The notes under the pieces are model-generated. The model was not told where the DNA came from. It saw only the letters and a program-made list of their open reading frames with translations, and did not search any database. 64,000 bases of DNA. It comes from Hymenobacter negativus (GTDB lineage: Bacteria; Bacteroidota; Bacteroidia; Cytophagales; Hymenobacteraceae). The stretch lies in the NCBI RefSeq assembly GCF_016056375.1, contig NZ_JAEDAE010000009.1:62001-126000 (forward strand), written 5' to 3'. The position numbers were made by a program, and so were the translations under genes. The first letter of the stretch is position 1. Every line of letters starts with the position of its first letter. Shown in pieces: positions 43,482-52,144 of the stretch.

Positions 43482-44579
43482 TTATAGCGCCTGCTCGTGG
43501 TTCACGGGCAGCTCCGTTTCTTCGGCCCCCGGCTGGTCACCATCCAGCAAACCTTGCTCGCGCAGGCGGCGCTCGTGGCGCTCGTCACGGCGGGGCGCGC
43601 CATTGGCCTGGGCCTGACGGGTCATTTCTTCGGTGTCGTACTTATCGTAGGCTTCCACGATTTCCTTCACCAAGCGGTGGCGCACCACGTCTTCGGAATT
43701 CATCTCGACGTAGCCAATGCCCTGCACGTTTTTCAGGATGTCCATGGCCTGCATCAGGCCCGACTTCTGGCGGGTGGGCAGGTCAATCTGGCTGCGGTCG
43801 CCGTTTACCATCACCTTGGCCGTGGGACCCATGCGGGTCAGAAACATCTTAATCTGGCTCGGCGTGGTGTTCTGGGCTTCGTCGAGCAGCACGAAGGCGT
43901 TGTTCAGCGTGCGGCCGCGCATGTAGGCCAGCGGGGCGATTTCGATGATTTTATTTTCCTGGTAAAACTTCAGCTTTTCGGCCGGAATCATGTCCTCCAA
44001 GGCGTCGTAAATCGGGCGCAGGTAGGGGTCCACCTTCTCCTTCATGTCGCCGGGCAGGAAGCCCAGGCTTTCGCCGGCCTCCACCACGGGGCGCGAGATG
44101 ATGATTTTCTTCACCTCTTTGTTCTTGAGCGCGCGCACGGCCAGCGCCACCGAAATATAGGTTTTGCCGGTACCGGCTGGGCCGAGGGTGAAGGTCAGGT
44201 CGTGGGCCATCACGGTATCCACCAGCTTTTGCTGGTTGGGCGTTTTGGCTTTGATAACCCCGCCTTTGGCCCCAAACAAAATGACGTCGGGCGAGGCGGC
44301 CAGAACCCGGCCCTCGGCTTCTTCGGAAGTGGCGGAAAGGTATTGGTTGACGGTTTTATCGGTAATCTGGCCGTACTGGTGGTAGTGCTCGATGAGCGAG
44401 GAAAGCAGGTCGTTGATGCGGGCAATGACTTCCGTCTGGCCCTGGATTTTGATTTCGTTGCCGCGGCTGATGATTTTGGAGCCGGGGAAAGCGGCGGCCA
44501 GCTGGCGGATATTCTGGTTGTCGGGGCCGAGGAAATCGACCAAAGACATGTTTTCGAGGGTGATGATTTTTTCGACCAA
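43482..44579 (-). CDS. phoH: PhoH-family ATPase (TTG start probable)
   Basis: The 365-residue protein has an N-terminal KH-like segment (KIISRGNEIKIQGQTEVIAR) and a P-loop ATPase with Walker A LGPAGTGKTYISVAL (132-146), the stretch ISRPVVEAGESLGFLPGD and Walker B NAFVLLDEAQNTTPSQIKMF. PhoH proteins are implicated in RNA processing, together with YbeY-like nucleases. The TTG at 44579 gives the usual family start MVEKIITLEN; the ATG at codon 11 is the alternative. A hydrophilic tail of about 50 residues follows the domain. Confidence 0.94.
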   Translation of the reverse strand: MVEKIITLENMSLVDFLGPDNQNIRQLAAAFPGSKIISRGNEIKIQGQTEVIARINDLLSSLIEHYHQYGQITDKTVNQYLSATSEEAEGRVLAASPDVILFGAKGGVIKAKTPNQQKLVDTVMAHDLTFTLGPAGTGKTYISVALAVRALKNKEVKKIIISRPVVEAGESLGFLPGDMKEKVDPYLRPIYDALEDMIPAEKLKFYQENKIIEIAPLAYMRGRTLNNAFVLLDEAQNTTPSQIKMFLTRMGPTAKVMVNGDRSQIDLPTRQKSGLMQAMDILKNVQGIGYVEMNSEDVVRHRLVKEIVEAYDKYDTEEMTRQAQANGAPRRDERHERRLREQGLLDGDQPGAEETELPVNHEQAL

Positions 44580-44643
44580 GTTGGAAGAGAGGGGGAAAGA
44601 GAAAGGGTGTGGGAAAAAGGGCCCGTTTTCGGCCCGAATCGGC

Positions 44644-44651
44644 TACTTTTG
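44644..44651 (+). promoter_or_regulatory. -7 box for the SAM hydrolase gene
   Basis: TACTTTTG matches TAnnTTTG, 50 bp before the ATG at 44702. Confidence 0.6.
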
Positions 44652-44701
44652 CCCCGATTCGGGCGCTGGAACAATACTACGAAAAACTACGGAACACAGG
44701 C

Positions 44702-45472
44702 ATGGGGTTGATTACGCTGCTCACCGATTTTGGCTACCGCGACCATTATGTGGCGGCCCTAAAAGCGCGGCTGCTGCACCTGGCCCCGGCGGTTCCGGTC
44801 ATCGACATCAGCCACGGCGTCGAACCCTTTAACATCGCGCACGCCGTTCACGTTCTCCAAAGTGTGTTTCGGGATTTTCCGGTGGGTACGGTGCACGTCA
44901 TCGGCGTGGCCGACCACGGGGCGGGGGCCGAGCCCGGCTGGCTGGCCGCCGAATTTGAAGGCCACTACTTCGTGAGCGGCGACAACGGCATTCTGGCCCT
45001 GCTGGCCAATGGCACGCCCGAAAATCTGGTCGCGTTGCCGGCCGCCGTCACCGCCTCCCCCACCCGCGATGTGCTGCTGCCCGCCGCCGTGGCCCTGGCC
45101 CAGGGCGCGCTGCTAAGCGACCTAGGCCCGGCCGTTACGACTCAGCACCAGCTCAACAACCGCCAGCTGCGCCTGCAGGACCACCGCATCACGGGCCATG
45201 TGGCGCACGTCGACCACTACGGCAACCTTATTACCAACATCTCCCGCACGGCGGTGGAGGCCGTGGGCCACGGCCGCCCGCTGGCCATCCACTTCGGCCG
45301 CGACGTGGTGCGCGACCTGCACCCACACTTTTCGGCCGTGCCCCCCGGCGAGGCGGTGGTGGTATTTAATAGCCAGAATTTTTTGTGCTTGGGCATTTGC
45401 CAGGGCAATGCGGCGGAGTTGCTGGGGCTGAATTTTGACTCGCAGGTGGACGTGCGGTTCCAGGCGGAGTAA
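44702..45472 (+). CDS. S-adenosyl-L-methionine hydrolase (DUF62 / SAM hydroxide adenosyltransferase)
   Basis: From the ATG at 44702 the 256-residue protein starts with the family signature ITLLTDFGYRDHYVAALKA, followed by VIDISHGVEPFNIAHAVHVL, FEGHYFVSGDNGILALL and the C-terminal HVDHYGNLITNISR and VFNSQNFLCLGICQGNAAEL. These enzymes cleave SAM to adenosine and methionine, using hydroxide as nucleophile, and are kin to fluorinases. An upstream in-frame start would overlap the promoter region. It is divergent from phoH and ends just before a long inverted repeat. Confidence 0.93.
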   Translation: MGLITLLTDFGYRDHYVAALKARLLHLAPAVPVIDISHGVEPFNIAHAVHVLQSVFRDFPVGTVHVIGVADHGAGAEPGWLAAEFEGHYFVSGDNGILALLANGTPENLVALPAAVTASPTRDVLLPAAVALAQGALLSDLGPAVTTQHQLNNRQLRLQDHRITGHVAHVDHYGNLITNISRTAVEAVGHGRPLAIHFGRDVVRDLHPHFSAVPPGEAVVVFNSQNFLCLGICQGNAAELLGLNFDSQVDVRFQAE

Positions 45473-45481
45473 GATTTCGGC

Positions 45482-45709
45482 TGTCATTGCGAGCGAAGCG
45501 CGGCAAACGAAGTTCAGCGTAGCTAATCCTTCCTCTCAGCGGCGACTGATTCTGAGCTGCGACAAAGCCCTATTCGACACAGGTATTTTCAAAGCAAAAG
45601 CCCCGACTCAATTCAGAGCCGGGGCTTTTCACATTATCAGGGTAGTCGCTGAGAAAAGGAAGGATTAGCTACGCTGAACTTCGTTTGCCGCGCTTCGCTC
45701 GCAATGACA
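45482..45709. repeat. Long inverted repeat (about 65-bp arms) enclosing a terminator
   Basis: The arm at 45482-45547 (starts TGTCATTGCGAGCGAAGCGC) is inverted at 45644-45709. The arms are nearly complementary apart from small differences at their inner ends. The terminator at 45596-45629 lies between them. Confidence 0.9.
45596..45629. terminator. Bidirectional terminator between the SAM hydrolase and esterase genes
   Basis: AAAAGCCCCGACTC and GAGCCGGGGCTTTT pair with one mismatch around a 6-base loop, with A and T runs on either side. Confidence 0.9.
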
Positions 45710-45735
45710 AACGACACCTCTCGATGCCCGTCGTT

Positions 45736-46920
45736 CTATTTCAGCGCCCCTTTCAGGTCGCTCACGGCTACGCCTTGGGCATCTTTCGCTTCGGGAACCA
45801 CGGCGGCCATGCCGAAGAATTCGTGCGTGGTGCCGTCATAGAGCTTGTAGTTGGTTTTCACGCCGGCGGCGGTGAGCTTATCGGCCAGCGTTTTGCCTTC
45901 GCTTTTCAGCGGGTCGTAATCGGCGGCGATGATGGTGGTGGGCTCCAGACCTTTCAGGTTAGCGGCCACGAGGTTGATGCGCGGGTCTTTCAAATCAGCC
46001 GGGGTGCGCTGGTAGTTCTTGAAGAACCACTCCATGCCGCCTTTGTTGAGGGGCGCGGTCTGGGTGTTGGCCTGGTACGAAGGCGTATTGGTGTCGGAGC
46101 CGGCAATGGGGTACACCAGCACCTGGTACTTGGGCAGGGCCACTTTCTTGTCGCGGGCCATGATGCTGACGTTGCAGGCCAGGTTGCCGCCGGCACTTTC
46201 GCCTACTACGGCCACTTTGTTGGGGTCGCCTTTCATGCTGGCGGCGTTTTTCAGCACGTACTGGTAGGCGGCGAAGGCATCATCGTGGGCGGTCGGGAAC
46301 TTGTGCTCCGGGCCTTTGCGGTATTCCACCGATACCACCACGGCGCCCACCTGCTCGCACAGAGCCTGGGCCGAGGCGGCGTAGGTATCATTCGTGGCAA
46401 TAACCCAGCCGCCACCGTGGTAATACACGATAACCGGGTACGAGCCGGCGCCACCTTTGGGCGTGTAGATGCGGGCCTTCACGCCGGGCATCAGGGCTTT
46501 GGTCACGGTGTCGCAGTTCAGGGGCGGCGCGGGAATGTTGCTGGCGCGCATCTGCTTCATGGCCGCGTCGGCGGCGCTGGGCTGCTTGCGGGCCTGCGCG
46601 GCAGTGAGTTCGGGCAGGGGCTTGTTGTTGAAGCTCATAAGCTGCTCGATGACGGCCTGCATCTCGGGCTTGAGATTGGGTCCCCAAGCGGGCTTGGGGC
46701 CGGTGGGCTTCACGGCGCCGGTGGCGCCGGTGCTATCGGCCTTGGCCGTTACCGCCGAGCTGTCGGAAGCGGCGTTGGTGTCTTCCGATACTACGGTAGC
46801 CGTTTTGTCGGCTTCGGTGGCGGTGGGCTGGCTGTTGCAGCTGGCCAGAAACAGGCTACTGGCCAGGGCGGGGGCGGCCAGCCACGCAAAGGCCAGTGGA
46901 CGGGTTGAGGAAAGCTTCAT
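45736..46920 (-). CDS. Lipoprotein alpha/beta-hydrolase (HSL-type esterase)
   Basis: The 394-residue protein has a lipoprotein signal with lipobox FLASC (Cys28), a Thr/Ala/Ser-rich spacer to about residue 80, then a hormone-sensitive-lipase-type hydrolase. The oxyanion loop is H168GGGW (YYHGGGWVIATN), the nucleophile Ser242 lies in GESAGGNLA, and Asp and His follow in ADYDPLKSEG and DGTTHEFFG. It is probably anchored in the outer membrane or periplasm and cleaves acyl or acetyl esters. It is divergent from the secreted amylase gene, and joint use in polysaccharide degradation is possible. Confidence 0.9.
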   Translation of the reverse strand: MKLSSTRPLAFAWLAAPALASSLFLASCNSQPTATEADKTATVVSEDTNAASDSSAVTAKADSTGATGAVKPTGPKPAWGPNLKPEMQAVIEQLMSFNNKPLPELTAAQARKQPSAADAAMKQMRASNIPAPPLNCDTVTKALMPGVKARIYTPKGGAGSYPVIVYYHGGGWVIATNDTYAASAQALCEQVGAVVVSVEYRKGPEHKFPTAHDDAFAAYQYVLKNAASMKGDPNKVAVVGESAGGNLACNVSIMARDKKVALPKYQVLVYPIAGSDTNTPSYQANTQTAPLNKGGMEWFFKNYQRTPADLKDPRINLVAANLKGLEPTTIIAADYDPLKSEGKTLADKLTAAGVKTNYKLYDGTTHEFFGMAAVVPEAKDAQGVAVSDLKGALK

Positions 46921-47169
46921 GATTGAGAACAGAGAAAGTATGAAAGAATGAAGAAATGGTGTTGTGCTGCGGTCTTACGCCTAAAGGCTCCCCGGGTTGG
47001 CGACAATTGTTTATTTCTGGCCGACAGAATTTTACGAAATCAATATCTCTATCCCTTTGCGCAAACCTTAGCGCACTCATAAATAGAAGTTTACCTTGTT
47101 TGGAAGGTTAGGCTGGCGTAAATTCGCTGTCTTGATTCCCGCTCAACAATTCCCGGTACTGATTCCTCA

Positions 47170-50100
47170 ATGAGAAAACGTTACGCTTTGCTGGCGCTGT
47201 GGCTGCTGGCCCAGCTGGGCGGCTACCCGGCCCAGGCCCAAACCACCATCAAAAAGGTTGTGCTCCAGTCCTTTTGGTGGGATTATTACAACGACACGTA
47301 CCGCTTTAAGTGGGCTGATTACCTGACCGAGCTGGCCCCGCGCCTGAAGGAAATGGGCATCGACGCGGTGTGGCTGCCGCCCACGCCCAAAAACAAGAAT
47401 GCCACCAACGACGTGGGCTACTCGCCCTTCGACCCCTACGACCTCGGCGACAAATACCAGAAGGGCGACGTGCGCACCCGCTTCGGCTCAAAAGACGAGT
47501 TTCTGCGCCTGGTAGCCGTGCTGCACGCCAATGGCATCGAAGTGATTCAGGACGTGGTGCTGAACCACACCGACGGGGCCGGCGGCCCCAACGGCGACGG
47601 TGGCCAAGACCCCGAGCCTAACTTCTCGCTGGCCAGCAACAACGGCTACAAAACTTTCCGCTACAGCTCCTTCGCCACGCCCTTGCCCGAGGCCGGCGAC
47701 AACGGCGCGGCCTACGCTGCCCGTCAGGGCCGCTGGCCCCGCAACTACGCCAACTTCCACCCGCAACTGGGCCACCAGAGCACCAGCGGCGACCAGGCCG
47801 CCCCGTACTTCGGCCCCGATTTCTGCTACGGCAACGATGGCGGCAACGACGGCTACGGTCAGCTCAGCCCCAATTACTTAGCACTTTACCCAGGCGCGTT
47901 CAATCCGGTTCAGAGCGCCGGCTACAGCCAGACCCAGGCCCGCAACTGGATAGTGTGGATGAAGAAGCAAACCGGCGTGGACGGCTTCCGCTGGGACGCG
48001 GTGAAGCACTTCAGCTACAACGCCCAGCAGGACCTGAGTTTCAACCTGAAGTACAACGCCGGCTGGGCCAACGGCGGCGAGGGCATGCTCAACGTGGGCG
48101 AATACGTGGGCGGCAAGGGCGACCTCGACAGCTACGTGACCAGCGTGAAGGGCCAGAACGGCGGCAACGACTTCCTGATGGGCACCTTCGATTTTGGCTT
48201 GCGCGGCGCTATTTACGGCATGGTGAGCGGCGGTGGCAACTATGATTTGGGGCAGATTCCGAGTCAGCAGCAGGACCAGCGCGTGGCCTACTACGCCGGC
48301 TCGAACACTTACGTGCACCGCACCGCGCCCTTCGTGAACAACCACGACACGTTCCGGCCCCAGCTCAGCGCCACCGGCAACTACACCGGTTGGAACTCGG
48401 GCGACGAGCTGGCGGCCCACATCGACCCGTTCGACGCGCGCCTCTCGGCGGCCTACGCCATTGCCTTTGCGGTGGACGGCAACCCGCACATCTTCATCGA
48501 AGACCTGTTCAACCTGGGCAGCACGGGCAAGCGCTACGCCCACGTGCCCACCTCCACCACCGACCTGCCCACCCGCTCCGACCTCGTGAACCTGCTGTGG
48601 TGCCACCAGCACTTGGGCTTCAAGGACGGCTCGTATAAGGTGCGCTACCAGGCGCAGGACTATCTCATCATCGAGCGCAGCACTAAGGCCATCATCGGCA
48701 TCAACGACAGCTACGACAACTGGCAGGAAAACTACGTGGATTCGGACTTTGCGCCCGGCACTGTGCTCAAGGACTATTCGGGCGCGAATGGCAATTACAC
48801 CTACACCGTGCCGGCCGACCAGCGCGTGCGCATCAACACGCCCCCCTGCAACGGCAGCGCCCTGCTGGGCCGCCGGGGCTATTCGGTGTGGGCTCCCGTG
48901 GGCCAGGACAATTCGACCTACACCCCACCCCGCGCCACCGAAACCACCCAGGAATGGGAAATGGCCGACGACCTCGGCGACCTGAACTGCAGCGGTCTGG
49001 GCCAGGGCGGCGCACTCCCCTCGAACTCGACCAACACCCGGCTGGTGGGCAAAATTTATACTCAGGCCGGCCAGCCCGTGAGCTACAACCTCTATCCCGA
49101 AGCCGGCGGCAACACCCGCAGCCTCACCATCGGGGTGTATAACCTGCGCGGCCTGCTGCTGAGCAGCGCCAGCGGCACCACTGTCGCCACCGGCACCTAC
49201 ACGCCGAGCACCACCGGCTGGCTGGCCCTGAAAGTGCGCAACGCCACCGCCACCGTGGCCGGCCAGCGCTGCTTCGTGAAAGTGAGCTACACAGCCCCAG
49301 CCACCGTGAACACCCTCACGGCCCCCGCCCCCACCAACCAGGTGGCCATCTGGACCAGCAACGACGCCTCGGCCGATGCCACCGACTGCCGCAACTGGGA
49401 AGCCGGCGTGACGCCCACCGCCAGCACCGACGTGCTGGTACCGGCCGGCACCAGCTTCGCCCCCACTCTGCCCGCCGGCACCCTGGCTGCCCACAGCCTC
49501 ACCGTGGAAAGCGGCGCCAGCCTGACGTTGGCCGCTGGCACCACCCTACGCGTGAGCGGCAACGTGGTGGCCGCCGGCCCAATAACCGGCTTTGGTACGC
49601 TGGAGCTGAACGGCAGCACCGAGCAGACCCTGAGCACCGGCAGCAGCACGGCATTGGCCCTGAATAACCTAATCATTAACAACTCCGCCAACGCCCGCCT
49701 GCTCAGCCCCGTGAGCGTGAGCGGCGCGCTGGCTTTCACGGCTGGGCATCTGGCTATTGATAACCAGAACCTGACATTGGGTAGCACAGCTACCGTGACC
49801 GGGGCCGATGCCAGCCGCTACGTCATTACGCCCGACGTGGCCGTGACGGGCGGCTTCGTGGTGCGGCCCGTGCCGGGCGATGGCTCGGCCGTGGCCTTTC
49901 CGGTGGGCACGGCAGCTTCGTTTACGCCGCTCACGCTGACGAACAGCGGCGTCAGCACCACGTTCCAGGTGCGCACCTTTAGCGGCTTGCTCACCAACGG
50001 CACCAGCGGCACGCCTTACGCCCGCACCGCCGAGTTCGTGAACCGCACCTGGGAGGTGACGCCCGCCTTGGCCACCGGCCCGGTGGTAAACATGAGCCTC

Positions 50101-50847
50101 CAGTACAACGCCGCCGACCAGAACGCCAGCTTCGTGCCCAGCCAGGCCAGCATGTACCGCAACCACGGCGGCGCGGGTGAAGCCTGGACCGAGTTGGGCC
50201 GCGCCACCGTCACCGGCAGCGGCCCGTTCGTGGCCACCTACGCGGGCATCAACTCCTTTTCGAAATTTGCCCTCGGCAATTCTACTACGCCACTCCCGGT
50301 CACGCTCACCCGCTTCGAAGGCCGCCGCACCAGCGCCAGCACCGTGCGCCTGGACTGGGCCACGGCTTTGGAGAAAAACAACGCCGGCTTCGACATCGAG
50401 AAATCGGCCGACGGCCTGCAGTTCCGCCGCCTGACCACCGTGCCGGCCCGGGGCGGCAGCCAGCCCACCGCCTACACCTACGACGACCTCAACGCGCCCA
50501 CCGCCGCCTATTACCGCCTGCGCCAGCGTGACCTCGACGGCAGCACGAATTACAGCCCCGTGGCCTACGTGCCCGCCACCGCTAGCCCCTACGTGGTGCT
50601 GCCAAACCCCAGCCACGGCGACGCAGTGCAGCTGATTGGCGGCCCCGCCCTGGCCGATGACGCGCCCCTGCACCTCACCTTGAGCTCGGTGCTGGGCCGC
50701 ACGCTGCTGGCCCCCGCGCCGGCCCCGCGCGCGGCGCTGGCAGAGCAGCTTAACTCATTCCTGCGTCAGGCCGCGCCGGGCGTGTACGTGGTGACGCTGG
50801 TTGGCCCCGACGGTCTGCCTCAGCGCCTGCGCGTGGTGCGGGAGTAG
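47170..50847 (+). CDS. Secreted alpha-amylase (GH13) with type IX sorting domain
   Basis: The 1225-residue protein has a signal peptide (to about residue 24, YPAQAQ). The GH13 barrel follows: GIDAVWLPPTPKN, VIQDVVLNHTDG (region I), GVDGFRWDAVKHF with nucleophile Asp276, acid/base Glu311 in NVGEYVGGKG, and FVNNHDTF with His392-Asp393. After a C-terminal beta domain come Thr/Ser/Ala-rich repeats (about 640-1080), a LTRFEGRRTSASTVRLDWAT module, and a final T9SS-type domain (VVLPNPSHGDAVQ ... GVYVVTLVGPDGLPQRLRVV). It should hydrolyse starch-like alpha-glucans outside the cell. Confidence 0.94.
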   Translation: MRKRYALLALWLLAQLGGYPAQAQTTIKKVVLQSFWWDYYNDTYRFKWADYLTELAPRLKEMGIDAVWLPPTPKNKNATNDVGYSPFDPYDLGDKYQKGDVRTRFGSKDEFLRLVAVLHANGIEVIQDVVLNHTDGAGGPNGDGGQDPEPNFSLASNNGYKTFRYSSFATPLPEAGDNGAAYAARQGRWPRNYANFHPQLGHQSTSGDQAAPYFGPDFCYGNDGGNDGYGQLSPNYLALYPGAFNPVQSAGYSQTQARNWIVWMKKQTGVDGFRWDAVKHFSYNAQQDLSFNLKYNAGWANGGEGMLNVGEYVGGKGDLDSYVTSVKGQNGGNDFLMGTFDFGLRGAIYGMVSGGGNYDLGQIPSQQQDQRVAYYAGSNTYVHRTAPFVNNHDTFRPQLSATGNYTGWNSGDELAAHIDPFDARLSAAYAIAFAVDGNPHIFIEDLFNLGSTGKRYAHVPTSTTDLPTRSDLVNLLWCHQHLGFKDGSYKVRYQAQDYLIIERSTKAIIGINDSYDNWQENYVDSDFAPGTVLKDYSGANGNYTYTVPADQRVRINTPPCNGSALLGRRGYSVWAPVGQDNSTYTPPRATETTQEWEMADDLGDLNCSGLGQGGALPSNSTNTRLVGKIYTQAGQPVSYNLYPEAGGNTRSLTIGVYNLRGLLLSSASGTTVATGTYTPSTTGWLALKVRNATATVAGQRCFVKVSYTAPATVNTLTAPAPTNQVAIWTSNDASADATDCRNWEAGVTPTASTDVLVPAGTSFAPTLPAGTLAAHSLTVESGASLTLAAGTTLRVSGNVVAAGPITGFGTLELNGSTEQTLSTGSSTALALNNLIINNSANARLLSPVSVSGALAFTAGHLAIDNQNLTLGSTATVTGADASRYVITPDVAVTGGFVVRPVPGDGSAVAFPVGTAASFTPLTLTNSGVSTTFQVRTFSGLLTNGTSGTPYARTAEFVNRTWEVTPALATGPVVNMSLQYNAADQNASFVPSQASMYRNHGGAGEAWTELGRATVTGSGPFVATYAGINSFSKFALGNSTTPLPVTLTRFEGRRTSASTVRLDWATALEKNNAGFDIEKSADGLQFRRLTTVPARGGSQPTAYTYDDLNAPTAAYYRLRQRDLDGSTNYSPVAYVPATASPYVVLPNPSHGDAVQLIGGPALADDAPLHLTLSSVLGRTLLAPAPAPRAALAEQLNSFLRQAAPGVYVVTLVGPDGLPQRLRVVRE

Positions 50848-50850
50848 AAC

Positions 50851-50954
50851 GATGTAGAGACGCGACACTTCGCGTCTCGGCAGCCGGGCCATCTCAATAA
50901 TTGGTCAAGGCAAGTTGTGAAACGCGGAGACGCGAAGTGTCGCGTCTCTACATC
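50851..50954. repeat. Perfect 28-bp inverted repeat after the amylase gene
   Basis: GATGTAGAGACGCGACACTT... (50851-50878) is perfectly inverted at 50927-50954. Each arm also contains an inner GAGACGCG/CGCGTCTC palindrome. Confidence 0.92.
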
Positions 50955-50978
50955 ATCCCGGCAAATTCAAGGCTCATA

Positions 50979-51012
50979 AGCCCCGGCTCCCGTTGCGGAG
51001 CCGGGGCTTTTT
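50979..51012. terminator. Terminator downstream of the amylase gene
   Basis: AGCCCCGGCTCC pairs with GGAGCCGGGGCT around a short loop and is followed by five T. Confidence 0.9.
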
Positions 51013-51019
51013 ACTTTTG
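51012..51019 (+). promoter_or_regulatory. -7 box for the monooxygenase-like gene
   Basis: TACTTTTG directly follows the terminator T run and matches TAnnTTTG, 23 bp before the ATG at 51043. Confidence 0.6.
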
Positions 51020-51042
51020 CCGCTTCAATTCCCACTTCCCGA

Positions 51043-51330
51043 ATGCTGATTCGTATTGTTCGCATGAGTTTTGAGCCGACGCAGGTGCCGGCCTTTCTTG
51101 CCCTTTTCCGCGCCACCGAACACCGAATTCGGCAGCAGCCCGGCTGCCGCTTTCTGGAGCTTTGGCAGGATGCCGACAACCCCGCCATCTACTGCACCCA
51201 CAGCCATTGGGACGATGCGGCCGCCCTCAACGCCTACCGCAAATCCGCGCTGTTTGGCGAGGTATGGCCGGCCACCAAGCGGCTATTTGCCGCACCACCC
51301 GTGGCTTTTTCGGTGAATCCGGTGTTGTAA
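51043..51330 (+). CDS. ABM-domain (antibiotic biosynthesis monooxygenase-like) protein
   Basis: The 95-residue protein has the ABM ferredoxin-like pattern: LIRIVRMSFEPTQVPAFLAL, HRIRQQPGCRFLELWQD, IYCTHSHWDDAAALNAYRKS and a final helix FGEVWPATKRLF. Proteins of this size act as quinol monooxygenases or haem-degrading enzymes, usually as dimers. The substrate is unknown. It is followed 35 bp later by hscB. Confidence 0.85.
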   Translation: MLIRIVRMSFEPTQVPAFLALFRATEHRIRQQPGCRFLELWQDADNPAIYCTHSHWDDAAALNAYRKSALFGEVWPATKRLFAAPPVAFSVNPVL

Positions 51331-51365
51331 CCGTATTAGCTTCCTAAATAAACTCGCTTTATAAT

Positions 51366-51905
51366 ATGTCTCCCGATTACTTCGCCTTCTACGGCCTGCC
51401 CCAATCCTTCCGGCCCGATGAAGCGGCCCTCAAGCGACTCTACTACGCCAAAAGCCGCGAAACCCACCCCGATTTCCACGCCACCACCTCGCCCGAAAAC
51501 CAGGCCGAGATGCTGCGCCAGGCCACCCTCAACACCGACGCCTACCGCACCCTCGCCGACCCCGACCAGCGCATGGCCTACCTGCTGCGCCAAAATGGCC
51601 TGCTCGAAGAAGGCAAGCAGGAGCAGCTTCCGCCCGATTTCCTGATGGACATGATGGACCTGAACGAGGAATTGATGGAGCTGGAAATGGACGCTGACCC
51701 GGCCGGCATCGCCAAAGTGGCCGCCGAAGTTACCGCCCTGACCGATACCCTCGACGCGGGCATCGAGCCGGTTCTCGCTGGCTATGAGCAGCTCCCCGCC
51801 GACCACCGCCCGGCCGCGCTCCAGCAAATCCGCACCTACTACCTAAAAAAGCGGTATCTGTTGCGCATCCAGCAGCAAGTTGCTACCTTTGCAGCCCGCT
51901 CCTGA
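51366..51905 (+). CDS. hscB: Fe-S cluster co-chaperone HscB
   Basis: The 179-residue protein has a J domain (DYFAFYGLPQSF, KRLYYAKSRETHPDFH with the HPD motif at about 37-39, LRQATLNTDAYRTLADPDQR) and the C-terminal HscB helical domain (PDFLMDMMDLNEELMELEMD, ending IRTYYLKKRYLLRIQQQ). HscB delivers the scaffold IscU to the Hsp70 HscA. No isc genes are beside it. The promoter of tRNA-Leu overlaps its 3' end. Confidence 0.93.
   Translation: MSPDYFAFYGLPQSFRPDEAALKRLYYAKSRETHPDFHATTSPENQAEMLRQATLNTDAYRTLADPDQRMAYLLRQNGLLEEGKQEQLPPDFLMDMMDLNEELMELEMDADPAGIAKVAAEVTALTDTLDAGIEPVLAGYEQLPADHRPAALQQIRTYYLKKRYLLRIQQQVATFAARS
51861..51891 (+). promoter_or_regulatory. Promoter of tRNA-Leu inside the 3' end of hscB
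   Basis: A -33 TTG (51861-51863) is followed after 20 bp by TACCTTTG (51884-51891), the Bacteroidota consensus, about 50 bp before the tRNA. Confidence 0.78.
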
Positions 51906-51943
51906 TACCGGCAGAGCGGATTTGTTCTAAAAAGTTCATCCTG

Positions 51944-52024
51944 CCCGGATGGCGGAACCGGTAGACGCGTTGGTCTCAAACACCAATACCGCAAGGTGTG
52001 CCGGTTCGACTCCGGCTCCGGGTA
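51944..52024 (+). tRNA. tRNA-Leu (CAA)
   Basis: The sequence starts GCCCGGATGGCGGAACCGG. The D arm with GGTAGACGCG is followed by an anticodon stem TTGGT/ACCAA with loop CTCAAAC (anticodon CAA, read from 51978). A class II variable arm (ACC-GCAA-GGT) and a T arm GCCGG-TTCGACT-CCGGC complete it. The five inner acceptor pairs are clear; the outer two look imperfect in this reading, so the ends are uncertain by one or two bases. It is the probable integration site of the element that follows. Confidence 0.92.
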
Positions 52025-52062
52025 CTTTTTACGGTTCTCTTTACTGAAAACCGCCTTTAATC

Positions 52063-52113
52063 AGCCGAAAACCGGCCCTGCTCTCACCTGAGCGGGGCCG
52101 GTTTTCGGCTTTC
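52063..52113. terminator. Hairpin terminator after tRNA-Leu
   Basis: AGCCGAAAACCGGCCC and GGGGCCGGTTTTCGGCT form a long stem followed by a short T run, between the tRNA and the integrase gene. Confidence 0.8.
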
Positions 52114-52144
52114 TGCATATGAGCGTTTAGCAACCATTTAGCAA

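Noticed and set aside
47878..49494. A 538-codon minus-strand frame inside the amylase gene
   Set aside because: The composition is typical of antisense reading of a GC-rich gene (Val/Gly/Ala/His-rich) and the plus strand has intact GH13 motifs.
49669..50673. A 334-codon minus-strand frame in the amylase 3' part
   Set aside because: It is another antisense frame without motifs or start signals.
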